Shown one piece after another: positions 33,366 to 41,892 of a DNA stretch of 64,000 nt. The position numbers and the translations under genes are program-made. Position 1 is the first letter of the stretch. Every line of letters starts with the position of its first letter. Location of the stretch: contig NZ_BMQJ01000004.1 of the NCBI RefSeq assembly GCF_014648055.1, forward strand, positions 186,001 through 250,000. The letters are read 5' to 3'. Origin of the DNA: Streptosporangium pseudovulgare. GTDB taxonomy: Bacteria > Actinomycetota > Actinomycetes > Streptosporangiales > Streptosporangiaceae. The notes beneath the pieces were generated by a model, which saw only the letters and a list, made by a program, of their open reading frames with translations, made no database searches and was not told the DNA's origin.

Positions 33366-34367
33366 TCAGTAGTCCATGACGCGGTAGTAGCGGCGCAGGT
33401 CGAGCGAGTGGTCGCGGACCCGCTCCAGGTGCTTGCTGACCCGGCTCAGCACGGTGTCGAGCACGAGCGGTGCGAGCAGGCCGCGGAACTCCGGGCTGAT
33501 CCCGTCGAGCGGGTAGTCACGCGTGTCGAAGACGGTGACGTCCTTGGAGACGCGCTTGGCGAACGCCTCGGCCCGGTCGGTGAGGGCGCGGGTCTCGTCC
33601 TCGCCCTGGAAGATGACGACGCTCGTGTCCTCCTCCAGCAGTTCGAGCGAGCCGTGGAAGAACTCGGCGCTGTGCACCCGGGTGGTGCGCAGCCACTGCA
33701 TCTCCTCCAGGATGCACATGGAGTACAGGTAGGTGAAGCCCCACAGGTTCCCGCCGCCGATGAGGAAGTGGTAGTCGGTGTCCCGGTGGGCCTCGGCGAA
33801 GGCGGCGGCGACCGGCTCCGCCTGCTTGGCGACGTCCACGAGGATCCGCGGGATGTCCGCCAGCTCGTCGGCGAGCTTGTCGTAGCCGTCGAACTCGCCG
33901 CGGCGCGAGAGCAGCCGGCCCATGAAGAACAGCATCTGGACGTCGAAGGGCCAGGTCTCCGGCTCCGTGACGAGGGCGGCGTCCACCAGCTTCGCGATGG
34001 GCGAGTCGGGGTGGCCGGTGAAGCCGATCGTGTAGGCGCCCCGGGCCTTGCAGTACTCGATGGCGCGGATGCTGTCCTCGGTGGTGCCCGAGACCGAGGT
34101 GAAGACCACGACCGAGCGCTCGCCGAGCCGCGCGTCACCGGAGACGATCAGCTCGGCCGCGATCGCGGCGCGCACGTCGAGGGTGGAGGAGCGCCGGGCC
34201 AGGTGCTCGTACGGCCACATCTGGGCGTACGTGCCGCCGGCGCCGACGAGGAGGAGGTTGTCGAACCCCTCGTCCACCAGGCGGTCGACGAGCTCCTCGA
34301 TCTGCGGGCGCAGCGCCGCCGCGCTCGCCGTCCGGGAGAGGAACTCGGGCTCGTTGAAGCGGAGCAT
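33366..34367 (-). CDS. frlB: SIS-domain fructosamine-6-phosphate deglycase (FrlB-like)
   Basis: 333 residues; AAAGGACG before the ATG. Two SIS domains: LLLVGAGGTYAQMWPYEHLA and VVVFTSVSGTTEDSIRAIEY in the first, FLIGGGNLWGFTYLYSMCIL and the catalytic-region EMQWLRTTRVHSAEFFHGSL in the second, with LEEDTSVVIFQGEDETR. The E/H residues in RVHSAEFFHG agree with FrlB enzymes, which split fructoselysine-6-phosphate to glucose-6-phosphate and lysine. The neighbouring kinase and epimerase strongly support this. First gene of its operon; the divergent operator region begins about 50 bp upstream. Confidence 0.85.
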   Translation of the reverse strand: MLRFNEPEFLSRTASAAALRPQIEELVDRLVDEGFDNLLLVGAGGTYAQMWPYEHLARRSSTLDVRAAIAAELIVSGDARLGERSVVVFTSVSGTTEDSIRAIEYCKARGAYTIGFTGHPDSPIAKLVDAALVTEPETWPFDVQMLFFMGRLLSRRGEFDGYDKLADELADIPRILVDVAKQAEPVAAAFAEAHRDTDYHFLIGGGNLWGFTYLYSMCILEEMQWLRTTRVHSAEFFHGSLELLEEDTSVVIFQGEDETRALTDRAEAFAKRVSKDVTVFDTRDYPLDGISPEFRGLLAPLVLDTVLSRVSKHLERVRDHSLDLRRYYRVMDY

Positions 34368-34413
34368 CTACGCGTCCTTTCGGGAATGCCACGACCGGTG
34401 TCGCCCTGCGACC

Positions 34414-34427
34414 TGATACCGGTATCA
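34414..34427. promoter_or_regulatory. LacI-type operator 1 (TGATACCGGTATCA)
   Basis: Perfect 14-bp palindrome, 46 bp upstream of the frlB-like start on the minus strand. Central CG and half-sites TGATACC are typical of LacI-family operators. Confidence 0.8.
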
Positions 34428-34567
34428 CGCAGGGGTCACGCTGGCACAGCGAACCGCAGGACGTCAACACCGAGCCCGTGATCGGTTGATTTACCTGGTC
34501 AGATTGCGCGAATGTCACGGCGCGGTCTCGGTGGGTGCTCTCGAAAAATAAGATCTTGTTTTAGGTC

Positions 34568-34581
34568 TGGTACCGGTATCA
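34568..34581. promoter_or_regulatory. LacI-type operator 2 (TGGTACCGGTATCA)
   Basis: Differs from operator 1 at one base. Centre-to-centre distance is 154 bp. It sits in the AT-richer stretch that precedes the solute-binding-protein gene and close to a TACAGT sequence (34591-34596) that could be a -10 box. Confidence 0.8.
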
Positions 34582-34699
34582 GATTCTCTGTACAGTCAGC
34601 CGACAACCGGGCGGGCCAGGTCGCAGACACCCCCACGGCGCGGATCCGAGGTGCCACGGCACCGGTGGTCCCTCTCCTCTCACGAGAGAAAGGAAGCCC

Positions 34700-36025
34700 A
34701 TGCGCTCTCGCGTACTGACGACGTTCGCGGCAATCGCCGGGACCTCGGTGCTCACACTGACCGGCTGCACCGGTGGTGGCACCCCGGCGAAGGCCCCCGC
34801 CGCCGACGCCGCCGCGAAACCGGACTACTCCGGAACGCTGAGCATCCTCACCAAGTTCGCCGGCGAGCCGCTGGAGCCGTACTTCGAGAAGGTCGCCGCC
34901 GACTACGAGAAGGCGCACCCCGGGGTGAAGGTCGAGCTCATCCAGGAGACCGATCAGAGCATCAAGGACAAGACCAAGACCCTGACGGCCTCCAACGCCC
35001 TGCCGGACATCTACTTCACCTGGACCGGCAACTGGGCGGAGAACTTCATCCGCGGCGGACGCGCCGCCGACCTCACCGACGTGATCGGCCCCGACACCCC
35101 CTGGGGCAAGACCTTCGGCAAGGGGTCGCTGTCGGCCTTCGCCTACGACGGCAAGTACTACGGCATCCCGCTCTACAACAACGGCAAGTTCATGGGGTAC
35201 GACAAGCCCGCCTTCGACAAGGCCGGGGTCAAGGTGCCCACCACCTTCGAGGAGCTCATCAGCAGCTGCGCCCCGCTGCGCAAGGCCGGCTACGAGCCGA
35301 TCGCCTTCGGCAACAAGGACGGCTGGCCCGCCCTGCACTACCTGCAGCAGCTCTTCGCCTACAACGTGCCGCCCGCCACCCTCCAGGCCGACCTCAAGCC
35401 CGAGACGGCCAAGCTCGACGACCCCGGCTACGTCACCGCGCTCAAGCAGTTCAAGACCCTCGTCACCCAGTGCACCGACACCGGGACCGGCACCAACGGC
35501 GTCCTCTACAGCTCCGCGCAGGAGGCGTTCGCCGGCGGCAAGGCCGCGATGTACTACCAGGAGATCCTGGAGTTCGACAACGCCACCGCCAAGGGCAAGC
35601 TCGACCCCGCCGACTTCGGCATCTTCCCGCTGCCCGTCCCCCAGGGCGCCAAGGGCGACCCGGCGACGCTGGAGGGCGCGCCCGAGGGATACCTGATCAA
35701 CGCCGCCTCACCGCGCGTGCCGCTCGCCGTCGACTTCATGAAGTTCGCCACGAACCAGGAGAACGCCAAGACGCTCTCCGCCCCGCCGTACGGCCAGCCC
35801 AGCACGGTCATCGGCGCCGTCACCACCGACACCTCCAGCAAGGCCGTGTTCGAGGGCATCGAGGCGGTCAACAACGCCCCGAGGCTCGCCGCCTGGCTCG
35901 ACACCGTGACCGTGCCCGAGGTCGCCGACGCGTGGCTGGCCGGCGGCGAGGCGCTCATCACCGGCGGCAAGACCCCCGAGCAGGTGCTCGAAAGCGTGCG
36001 CCAGGCATCGGCGTCGGCCAAGTGA
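34700..36025 (+). CDS. Extracellular solute-binding lipoprotein (family 1)
   Basis: 441 residues. Lipobox LTLTGC with Cys23 as the lipid-modified residue; then a Type I sugar-binding protein: LSILTKFAGEPLEPYFEKVA, DIYFTWTGNWAENFIRGGRA, AFAYDGKYYGIPLYNNGKFM, FAGGKAAMYYQEILEFDNAT, EGYLINAASPRVPLAVDFMK. It should capture the Amadori sugar outside the cell and feed the two permeases. Starts the plus-strand operon 272 bp beyond operator 1. Well-formed RBS (GAGAAAGGAAG) precedes the ATG. Confidence 0.88.
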   Translation: MRSRVLTTFAAIAGTSVLTLTGCTGGGTPAKAPAADAAAKPDYSGTLSILTKFAGEPLEPYFEKVAADYEKAHPGVKVELIQETDQSIKDKTKTLTASNALPDIYFTWTGNWAENFIRGGRAADLTDVIGPDTPWGKTFGKGSLSAFAYDGKYYGIPLYNNGKFMGYDKPAFDKAGVKVPTTFEELISSCAPLRKAGYEPIAFGNKDGWPALHYLQQLFAYNVPPATLQADLKPETAKLDDPGYVTALKQFKTLVTQCTDTGTGTNGVLYSSAQEAFAGGKAAMYYQEILEFDNATAKGKLDPADFGIFPLPVPQGAKGDPATLEGAPEGYLINAASPRVPLAVDFMKFATNQENAKTLSAPPYGQPSTVIGAVTTDTSSKAVFEGIEAVNNAPRLAAWLDTVTVPEVADAWLAGGEALITGGKTPEQVLESVRQASASAK

Positions 36026-36080
36026 CCCGCCCGTCCACGACCCGCCCGCGACGGATCCGTCCGCGGGCGGCCCGCCCGGA

Positions 36081-36155
36081 GCCGGTCCACGCGGAGCCGG
36101 TCCATGCGGGGCCGGTCCATGCGGGGCCGGTCCATGCGGGGCCGGTCCATGCAGG
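36081..36155. repeat. 15-bp tandem repeat
   Basis: Five units of GCCGGTCCATGCGGG between the solute-binding-protein gene and the first permease. It lies in the transcribed spacer of the operon and is in frame with no real gene. Confidence 0.9.
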
Positions 36156-36226
36156 GCCGATCCGCCCGGGGACGGCCCGCCCTTCCGTGACCCGCCCGCA
36201 CACGACCCGCTCGGCGTAAGGAGAGC

Positions 36227-37120
36227 ATGCCGGTGCCCACCATCGTCAAACGAGCGCTCGGGCTCGCGTGGGTCCTCCCCGCGCTCGCGCTGGTCGGGGT
36301 GTTCGTCTACTTCCCGCTGGCGGAGAACCTCGGGTTCAGCACCCTCAAATGGGACATCTACAGCGGAAGCCAGGAGTTCGTCGGCCTGGAGAACTACCGC
36401 AAGCTCGTCGACGACCCCGTCTTCTGGAGGTCGCTCGGCAACAACGTGATGTACGCGGTGGTCTCGATCGCCTTCCAGGTGTGCGGCGCGCTCGTGCTCG
36501 CCGCGCTCATCGAGGGCATCCGCAGCCAGCGGTGGCAGCGGATCCTCCGGTCGATCTACTTCATCCCCTGCGCCATCTCGCTGACCGTGGCGGGCCTGCT
36601 GTTCTACTTCATCTACGAACCCAACCTCGGCCCGCTCAACCACCTGCTGGACGCGGTGGGACTCGGCGACCTCAGCCGCTCCTGGCTCGGCGAGGAGAGC
36701 ACCGCGATGCCCGCGATCATCGCGATGAGCCAGTGGCAGGGCTTCGGCTACTCCACCCTGCTGTTCGCCGTCGCCATCCAGCGCATCCCCGCGGAGATCT
36801 ACCACGCCGCCGCCCTCGACGGCACCGGCCCCGTCCGCCGCTTCTTCCACGTGACGGTCCCCCTGGTGCGCGAGATGACCGGCCTGATGATGATGGTCAC
36901 CATCTCCGGTGCGTTCCAGGTGTTCAACGAGGTCATGGTGATGACCGGCGGCGGCCCCGACAACTCCAGCCAGGTGCTCGGAACCTGGCTCTACCGGAGC
37001 GGCTTCGTCCGCAACGACTTCGGCTACGCCGCCGCCATCGCGACGGTGATCTTCGTGATCACGCTCGCCATCGCCGTGGCGCAGCTGTGGGTCGCCAACA
37101 GGAGAAGGGTGGAATGGTGA
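36227..37120 (+). CDS. ABC sugar permease, MalF-like
   Basis: 297 residues, AAGGAG before the ATG. Six helices: LAWVLPALALVGVFVYFPLA, NNVMYAVVSIAFQVCGALVL, FIPCAISLTVAGLLFYFIYE, and others. The EAA loop HAAALDGTGPVRRFFHVTVP contacts the ATPase. Pairs with the next gene; the two are coupled by an overlap. No ATPase is encoded in this locus, so a shared MsiK-type ATPase is expected. Confidence 0.9.
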   Translation: MPVPTIVKRALGLAWVLPALALVGVFVYFPLAENLGFSTLKWDIYSGSQEFVGLENYRKLVDDPVFWRSLGNNVMYAVVSIAFQVCGALVLAALIEGIRSQRWQRILRSIYFIPCAISLTVAGLLFYFIYEPNLGPLNHLLDAVGLGDLSRSWLGEESTAMPAIIAMSQWQGFGYSTLLFAVAIQRIPAEIYHAAALDGTGPVRRFFHVTVPLVREMTGLMMMVTISGAFQVFNEVMVMTGGGPDNSSQVLGTWLYRSGFVRNDFGYAAAIATVIFVITLAIAVAQLWVANRRRVEW

Positions 37121-37950
37121 GCCGCATCGGCTTCCTCGGCGTGATCGCACGCGTCTTCCTGTGGGTGTTCCTGCTCGGCCTCGCCGTGGTCGTGGTCTAC
37201 CCGCTGCTGTGGATGGTGCTCAACGGGTTCAAGACCAACTCCCAGCTCTTCGGGAACCCCTTCGCCCTCCCCGTCGACTGGAGCTTCGAGAACTACCGCA
37301 AGGCGTGGAACCGGGGGGTGAGCGACTACCTCACCACCAGCGTGCTCGTCACGGTGACCTCGACGGTCGCCACCGTGTTCGTCAGCGCCTGGGCCGCCTA
37401 CGGCCTCACCCGGGTGAAGATCCCGTTCAGCGGATTCATCACCGGGACGATCCTCGGCGGCCTCATGCTCGCCCCCAGCGTGGCGCTCGTCCCGCTGGTG
37501 AAGATGTTCCAGGCGATGGGCCTGTACAACAGCTTCTGGGCGCTGCTCATCCTCTACACCGCCTTCCGGGTGCCCTTCACCACCTTCCTCATCCGCGCCT
37601 ACATGCTCGACCTCCCCCGCGAGGTCGACGAGGCGGCGGAGATGGACGGCTGCGGCCGGTGGACGGCGTTCTGGCACATCATCCTGCCGATGTGCAAGCC
37701 GATCATCACCTCGACGGTCCTGCTGCACATCCTCTTCGCCTGGAACGAGTACCTCTTCGCGATGATCTTCACCAGCGGCAGCGGCGTGCAGACCCTCCCG
37801 GTCGGCCTGATGAGCCTGATGAGCAAGCACGGCACCGAGTTCCCCGTCGTCTTCGCCGGCATGACCATCGCGGCGATCCCGGTCATGCTGCTGTTCTTCT
37901 TCGGCCAGCGCTACATCGTCAAGGGCATGGCCGACGGCATCGGCAAGTGA
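37114..37950 (+). CDS. ABC sugar permease, MalG-like
   Basis: 278 residues from the ATG at 37114, overlapping the end of the first permease by 7 nt, with AGGAGAAGG upstream. Six helices (VFLWVFLLGLAVVVVYPLLW onward) and the EAA loop EAAEMDGCGRWTAFWHIILP. MalG-like end MSKHGTEFPVVFAGMTIAAI. Completes the membrane part of the uptake system for the fructosamine substrate. Confidence 0.92.
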   Translation: MVSRIGFLGVIARVFLWVFLLGLAVVVVYPLLWMVLNGFKTNSQLFGNPFALPVDWSFENYRKAWNRGVSDYLTTSVLVTVTSTVATVFVSAWAAYGLTRVKIPFSGFITGTILGGLMLAPSVALVPLVKMFQAMGLYNSFWALLILYTAFRVPFTTFLIRAYMLDLPREVDEAAEMDGCGRWTAFWHIILPMCKPIITSTVLLHILFAWNEYLFAMIFTSGSGVQTLPVGLMSLMSKHGTEFPVVFAGMTIAAIPVMLLFFFGQRYIVKGMADGIGK

Positions 37951-37979
37951 CCGGTCCCGCCGTACGGCCGCCCGCACCG

Positions 37980-38045
37980 CCGTACGGCGGGTACGGCGCC
38001 CGCGCGGCCGTACGGCGGGTACGGCGCCCGCGCGGCCGTACGGCG
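37980..38045. repeat. 28-bp tandem repeat
   Basis: Two full and one partial copies of a unit starting CCGTACGGCGGGTACGGCGC, in the 317-bp gap before the epimerase gene. The remainder of the gap is GC-rich low complexity without a gene. Confidence 0.8.
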
Positions 38046-38267
38046 GGTCCCGTACCGCGGTCCCGGGTCCAAGGTCCCGGGACCGCGGACCCAGGACGGC
38101 GCCTCGCGGAGACAGGACGATGGCGGGGCGGAGCCCGGCGCGTCCGGGACCGGCCGTCCGAGCCAGGCCCGCCCGGAGCCGGCGCCCGAGCCCGGCGCGT
38201 CCGAAGCCCGAGTCGAGCAGCGGACCCCGGCCCGGCCCGCGCCGCACCCCACACGACAGGAGCACCG

Positions 38268-39128
38268 ATGACCCTCTCCCTCGGCCAGATCACCGCCTCG
38301 AACTTCGCCTACCAGCACCAGCCGTTCGAGCGGTTCCTCGACGACGCCGCGGCCCTCGGCCGGGAACACGTGGAACTGTGGGGCATCGCGCCGCAGTTCC
38401 ACGTGCCGCAGGTGAGCGACGCCGAGGCGCGCGCCGTCCGCCGCCGCCTGGAGTCGCGCGGCCTCACGGTCCGCTGCCTGACCCCCGAGCAGGTGATGTA
38501 CCCGGTCAACGTGGCCTCGCCCGTCACCTGGCTGCGCGCCGCCAGCATCGGCATGTTCCGCCGCGCGGCCGAGCTGTGCGCCGAGCTCGGAGCCGAGCTG
38601 CTCCTGCTGACCCCGGGCCGTGGCTTCGAGAACGAGCCGGTGGAGGCGGCCTGGCGCCGCTCCGCCGACGCGATCGGCGAGATCGCCGCCTACGCCGCCA
38701 CCCTCGGCGTGACCTGCGTGCTCGAACCCCTGCAGCGCGTGGAGTCGAACCTCCTCAACGACTCCCGGGCGCTCGCCAGGATGATCGGCGAGGTGGGAGC
38801 GGCCAACCTCGGCGCGGTGCTCGACACGGTGGGCATGGCCGTCGCCGGGGAGAGCGTGGACGACTACTTCGACGCGCTCGGCGACCGCGTCCGCCACGTC
38901 CACCTGATCGACGGCCGGCCCGCGGGCCACCTGGCGTGGGGCGACGGCGAACTGCCGCTGGCCGACTACCTCGCCGCCCTGGACCGCCGGGGGTACCGGG
39001 GCCACATGACCTTCGAGCTCTTCGGCGACGGCACCTACGCGTTCGACCCGCGCCCGGTGGTGGAGCGCTGCCTGGAGGCCGTACGCGCCGCCCTCCCCAC
39101 CCCGGACACCGCCTCCGGCCGCCCCTGA
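38268..39128 (+). CDS. frlC: Sugar phosphate isomerase/epimerase (FrlC-like)
   Basis: 286 residues; AGGAG before the ATG. TIM barrel: ITASNFAYQHQPFERFLDDA, VELWGIAPQFHVPQ, LTPEQVMYPVNVASPVTWLR, LLLLTPGRGFENEPVE, CVLEPLQRVESNLLNDSRAL, LGAVLDTVGMAVAGESVDDY and MTFELFGDGTYAFDPR carry the metal-binding Glu/His/Asp set. The YPVNVAS loop and the neighbouring frlB/frlD-like genes identify a fructoselysine 3-epimerase, which converts psicoselysine to fructoselysine. Last gene of the plus-strand operon. Confidence 0.85.
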   Translation: MTLSLGQITASNFAYQHQPFERFLDDAAALGREHVELWGIAPQFHVPQVSDAEARAVRRRLESRGLTVRCLTPEQVMYPVNVASPVTWLRAASIGMFRRAAELCAELGAELLLLTPGRGFENEPVEAAWRRSADAIGEIAAYAATLGVTCVLEPLQRVESNLLNDSRALARMIGEVGAANLGAVLDTVGMAVAGESVDDYFDALGDRVRHVHLIDGRPAGHLAWGDGELPLADYLAALDRRGYRGHMTFELFGDGTYAFDPRPVVERCLEAVRAALPTPDTASGRP

Positions 39129-39220
39129 ACCGGACCGCCGCCCCGGCGGGGGAGCGGTCCGGCGGGGCCGGCTCAGCGGTTCGGCAGGAGGACGGTCCGG
39201 CGGGCGCCCGGCTCAATGGT

Positions 39221-40477
39221 TCAGCAGGAGAGCGGGGAGGAGCTCAGGGCCACGTCGTCGTACCAGATCGTGTCCTGGTCGCCGCCGTAGCTCTCCCAGC
39301 CCAGCCGCAGCGTGGTCGGACGCGGCGCGGTCGTACGGTGAAGCCACTGGGAGTCGACGTCCTGCGTGGGAACCCCGTCCACGCGCAGCCCGGCGACTTC
39401 CTGGTCGTCCAGCAGGGTGCGGATCGACTGCCGGGTGGTGTCGATCTCGTACCGCAGGCAGACCCAGCGGCCGACCGGCAGCGGGACGCTGAGCGCGACC
39501 CCCGCCGGGCTCTGCTCGGGAAGCGTGGCGTCGTCGGACTCGCGGTTCCACTGCAGCGCCCCGTTCTGGCCGCCGACGCGCAGGTCCCGGCCGCCGTCCC
39601 GGGAGTCCGCCATGGTGATCATGCTGACGTGTCCGGCAGGCAGGGCCGTCGTGTGCCGGACCCACATCCGCGCGTGGACCACGGGGCCGACGGCGGAGAC
39701 GTCCCGGGTGGTACCGGCGAAGACGTGGTTGCAGTACCCGCCGCCGCCGTTGATCCGCAGTGACCTGCTCCCGCCGTGCGCGACCGAGGTGTCGATCACG
39801 GCGGTGCCGGAGCTCGAGCAGTTGGGCGTCACGACCTGCCAGTCACCGGCCGGGACGCCCGCCTGGTCCTCGAACCCCGAGCAGACCGCCGCCCCCGCGC
39901 ACTCCGGCCCGCCGGTCGGCGTCACCGTCGGCGTCACCGTCGGTGTCGCGGTGGGCGTGACGGTCGGTGTCACCGTCGGTGTCGCGGTGGGTGTGACGGT
40001 CGCTGTCGCGGTGGGTGTGGCCGTCGGGGTGACGCTCGGGCTCGGGGAACCGGTGCCGTTGCAGGGCGCGTCGTTGAGGGTGAAGTCGGCGGGCACCGGG
40101 CCGGCCACCGTCCAGGTGCCCTGCAGGCCGAAGTCGGCGGTCCCGCCGGTGGGCAGGGAGGCGTTCCACGAGACGTTCGCCGCGGTCACCGTCGTGCCGT
40201 TCTGCCCGACCTGCGCGTTCCAGGCGTTCGTCACCCGCTGGTCACCGCCGAAGGTCCACCGGAGTCGCCAGCCGTTGACCGCCGCCCCCAGGTTGGTCAC
40301 CTTCACCTGGGCGGTGAACCCGCCCTGCCACTGGTTCACGGTGTAGTCCACCCGGCAGCCGGTGTCCGGCAGGGCCGCCGCCGGGCCGGACGCCGCCGCG
40401 GCGAGACCTCCCAGTACCAGCGCCGCCGAGACGACGACCGCCCGGAGCCGGACGGCGAACGAAGCGGGAAGCGCCAT
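39221..40477 (-). CDS. Secreted CBM2 protein with C-terminal lectin-like domain
   Basis: 418 residues. Signal peptide (AVVVSAALVLGGLAAAASGP). CBM2 follows: CRVDYTVNQWQGGFTAQVKV, WRLRWTFGGDQRVTNAWNAQ, NVSWNASLPTGGTADFGLQG, with the three surface Trp and the paired Cys. A Thr-Pro-rich linker (PTATPTVTPTVTP-type, about 148-190). The C-terminal 215 residues (CSGFEDQAGVPAGDWQVVTP, GGYCNHVFAGTTRDVSAVGP, YEIDTTRQSIRTLLDDQEVA, WESYGGDQDTIWYDDVALSS) form a concanavalin-like jelly-roll of unknown activity. No hydrolase motif recognised, so it may be an accessory binding protein for plant polymers. Confidence 0.8.
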   Translation of the reverse strand: MALPASFAVRLRAVVVSAALVLGGLAAAASGPAAALPDTGCRVDYTVNQWQGGFTAQVKVTNLGAAVNGWRLRWTFGGDQRVTNAWNAQVGQNGTTVTAANVSWNASLPTGGTADFGLQGTWTVAGPVPADFTLNDAPCNGTGSPSPSVTPTATPTATATVTPTATPTVTPTVTPTATPTVTPTVTPTGGPECAGAAVCSGFEDQAGVPAGDWQVVTPNCSSSGTAVIDTSVAHGGSRSLRINGGGGYCNHVFAGTTRDVSAVGPVVHARMWVRHTTALPAGHVSMITMADSRDGGRDLRVGGQNGALQWNRESDDATLPEQSPAGVALSVPLPVGRWVCLRYEIDTTRQSIRTLLDDQEVAGLRVDGVPTQDVDSQWLHRTTAPRPTTLRLGWESYGGDQDTIWYDDVALSSSPLSC

Positions 40478-40848
40478 GACATCGCACCCTTCGGACTCGG
40501 CGAACCGGGACGACGACGATGTTTCGTACCGCCCCGCCCACCCGTCAACGCCCGCCTCGCCCTCGGCGCGTCACCGGACCCCGGCCGACGCCGGGACCAG
40601 GGGTTTCTCCCGGATGATGAGTCCCGCCGACCGCCCGCCCGGTGAATCTTTCAGCCGCACGGCCCGCGCGGCTGAGCCGTACGGTCCGCGGCTCCCAGCC
40701 GTACGGCCCGCGCGGCACCGGCCACCGCACCCGCCCTCCTCCCCGATGCTCATCTCCCCTGCACCCGCGTGCCGTACGATCATCAACTCCCCGTCATCTG
40801 ATCTTGTAAAGGTCGGTTCCCAGGCCACCTCACCACCCGAGGAGACCC
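40478..40848. other. 371-bp gap between divergent genes
   Basis: Promoter space for the CBM2 gene (minus) and the GDPD gene (plus). It holds short direct repeats around 40660-40720 built on CCGTACGG and GGCCCGCGCGGC. No operator as clean as those elsewhere in the window and no CebR-type box is seen here. Confidence 0.5.
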
Positions 40849-41727
40849 ATGTTCCGACGACCCGGCCTTGTGACCAGGATCGCGCTGGCCGCCGTGACGG
40901 TGACCGCCGCGGTGGCGGCCGCCGTACCGTCCCCGGCAACGCCGACGATCTCGGCGGCCCTGAAGGCTTCGGCGGCTCCGGCGGTCGCCGACATCGCCCA
41001 CCGCGGGGCGTCCGCCTACGCGCCCGAGAACACCGTCGCGGCCTTCGAACTGGCCGCCAGGCAGCGCGCCGACATGTTCGAGCTCGACGTCCAGGAGACC
41101 GCCGACCACAGGCTCGTCCTGATGCACGACACCACGCTGGCCCGCACCACCGACGTCGAGAGGGTCTTCCCGGGCCGGGCACCGTGGAGGGTCGGCGACT
41201 TCACCCTCGCCGAGATCCGCAGACTGGACGCGGGCTCGTGGTTCTCCGTCGACTACCGGGACGAGCCGGTGCCCACCCTCGGCGAGGTGCTGGACGCGAT
41301 GGCGGACAAGGCCCCCGGTCTGCTCCTGGAGGTCAAGGAACCCCGGCTCTACCCGGGCGTCGAGGCCCGAGTCGCCGACGAGCTGCGCGACCACCCGTCG
41401 TGGCTGAGCCCCGGCCGGCTCGTGGTGCAGTCGTTCGACGGGAACTCGATGCGGACGTTCCACCGGCTCATGCCGGAGGTCCCGATCGGCCTGCTCGGCG
41501 CCCCGCCGATCGCGGACCTTCCGAAGCTGGCGGAGTACGCCGACCTGATCAACCCGCCGTACGGCGGGCTCACCCGCGACTACGTCCGTCGCGTCCACTC
41601 CCACGGCATGGGCGTCCTCACCTGGACGGTGAACGACACCGCGGTCGCGCGCCGCCTTGTCTCCTACGGTGTGGACGGCGTCATCACCAACAGGCCGGAC
41701 GCGATGCGGCAGGTCGTCTCGCGGTAG
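40849..41727 (+). CDS. Secreted glycerophosphodiester phosphodiesterase
   Basis: 292 residues with a signal peptide (LVTRIALAAVTVTAAVAAAV). GDPD fold: VADIAHRGASAYAPENT supplies His51-Arg52 and the Glu of the metal site, FELDVQETADHRLVLMHDTT the Glu78/Asp80 pair and His93, LLLEVKEPRLYPG the lysine region, and LTWTVNDTAVARRLVSYGVD, GVITNRPDAM the end. Enzymes of this family hydrolyse glycerophosphodiesters to glycerol-3-phosphate and an alcohol, usually for phosphate or teichoic-acid recovery. Length and motifs are complete. Confidence 0.92.
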   Translation: MFRRPGLVTRIALAAVTVTAAVAAAVPSPATPTISAALKASAAPAVADIAHRGASAYAPENTVAAFELAARQRADMFELDVQETADHRLVLMHDTTLARTTDVERVFPGRAPWRVGDFTLAEIRRLDAGSWFSVDYRDEPVPTLGEVLDAMADKAPGLLLEVKEPRLYPGVEARVADELRDHPSWLSPGRLVVQSFDGNSMRTFHRLMPEVPIGLLGAPPIADLPKLAEYADLINPPYGGLTRDYVRRVHSHGMGVLTWTVNDTAVARRLVSYGVDGVITNRPDAMRQVVSR

Positions 41728-41892
41728 GGAGGCACCGCCCCGCTTCCCGGAGTCCTCCGGCGACGCGGCCATCACCCGGCGCCCGTCGGGGGCCTCGGAG
41801 CCCGGAAATCCATGGCGGACGGCTCGGCGAACCGCCGGGCCGCAGGGCCGGGGCCGCCGGCTCGCCGGACCGCCATGGCACTCGGCACGGCC

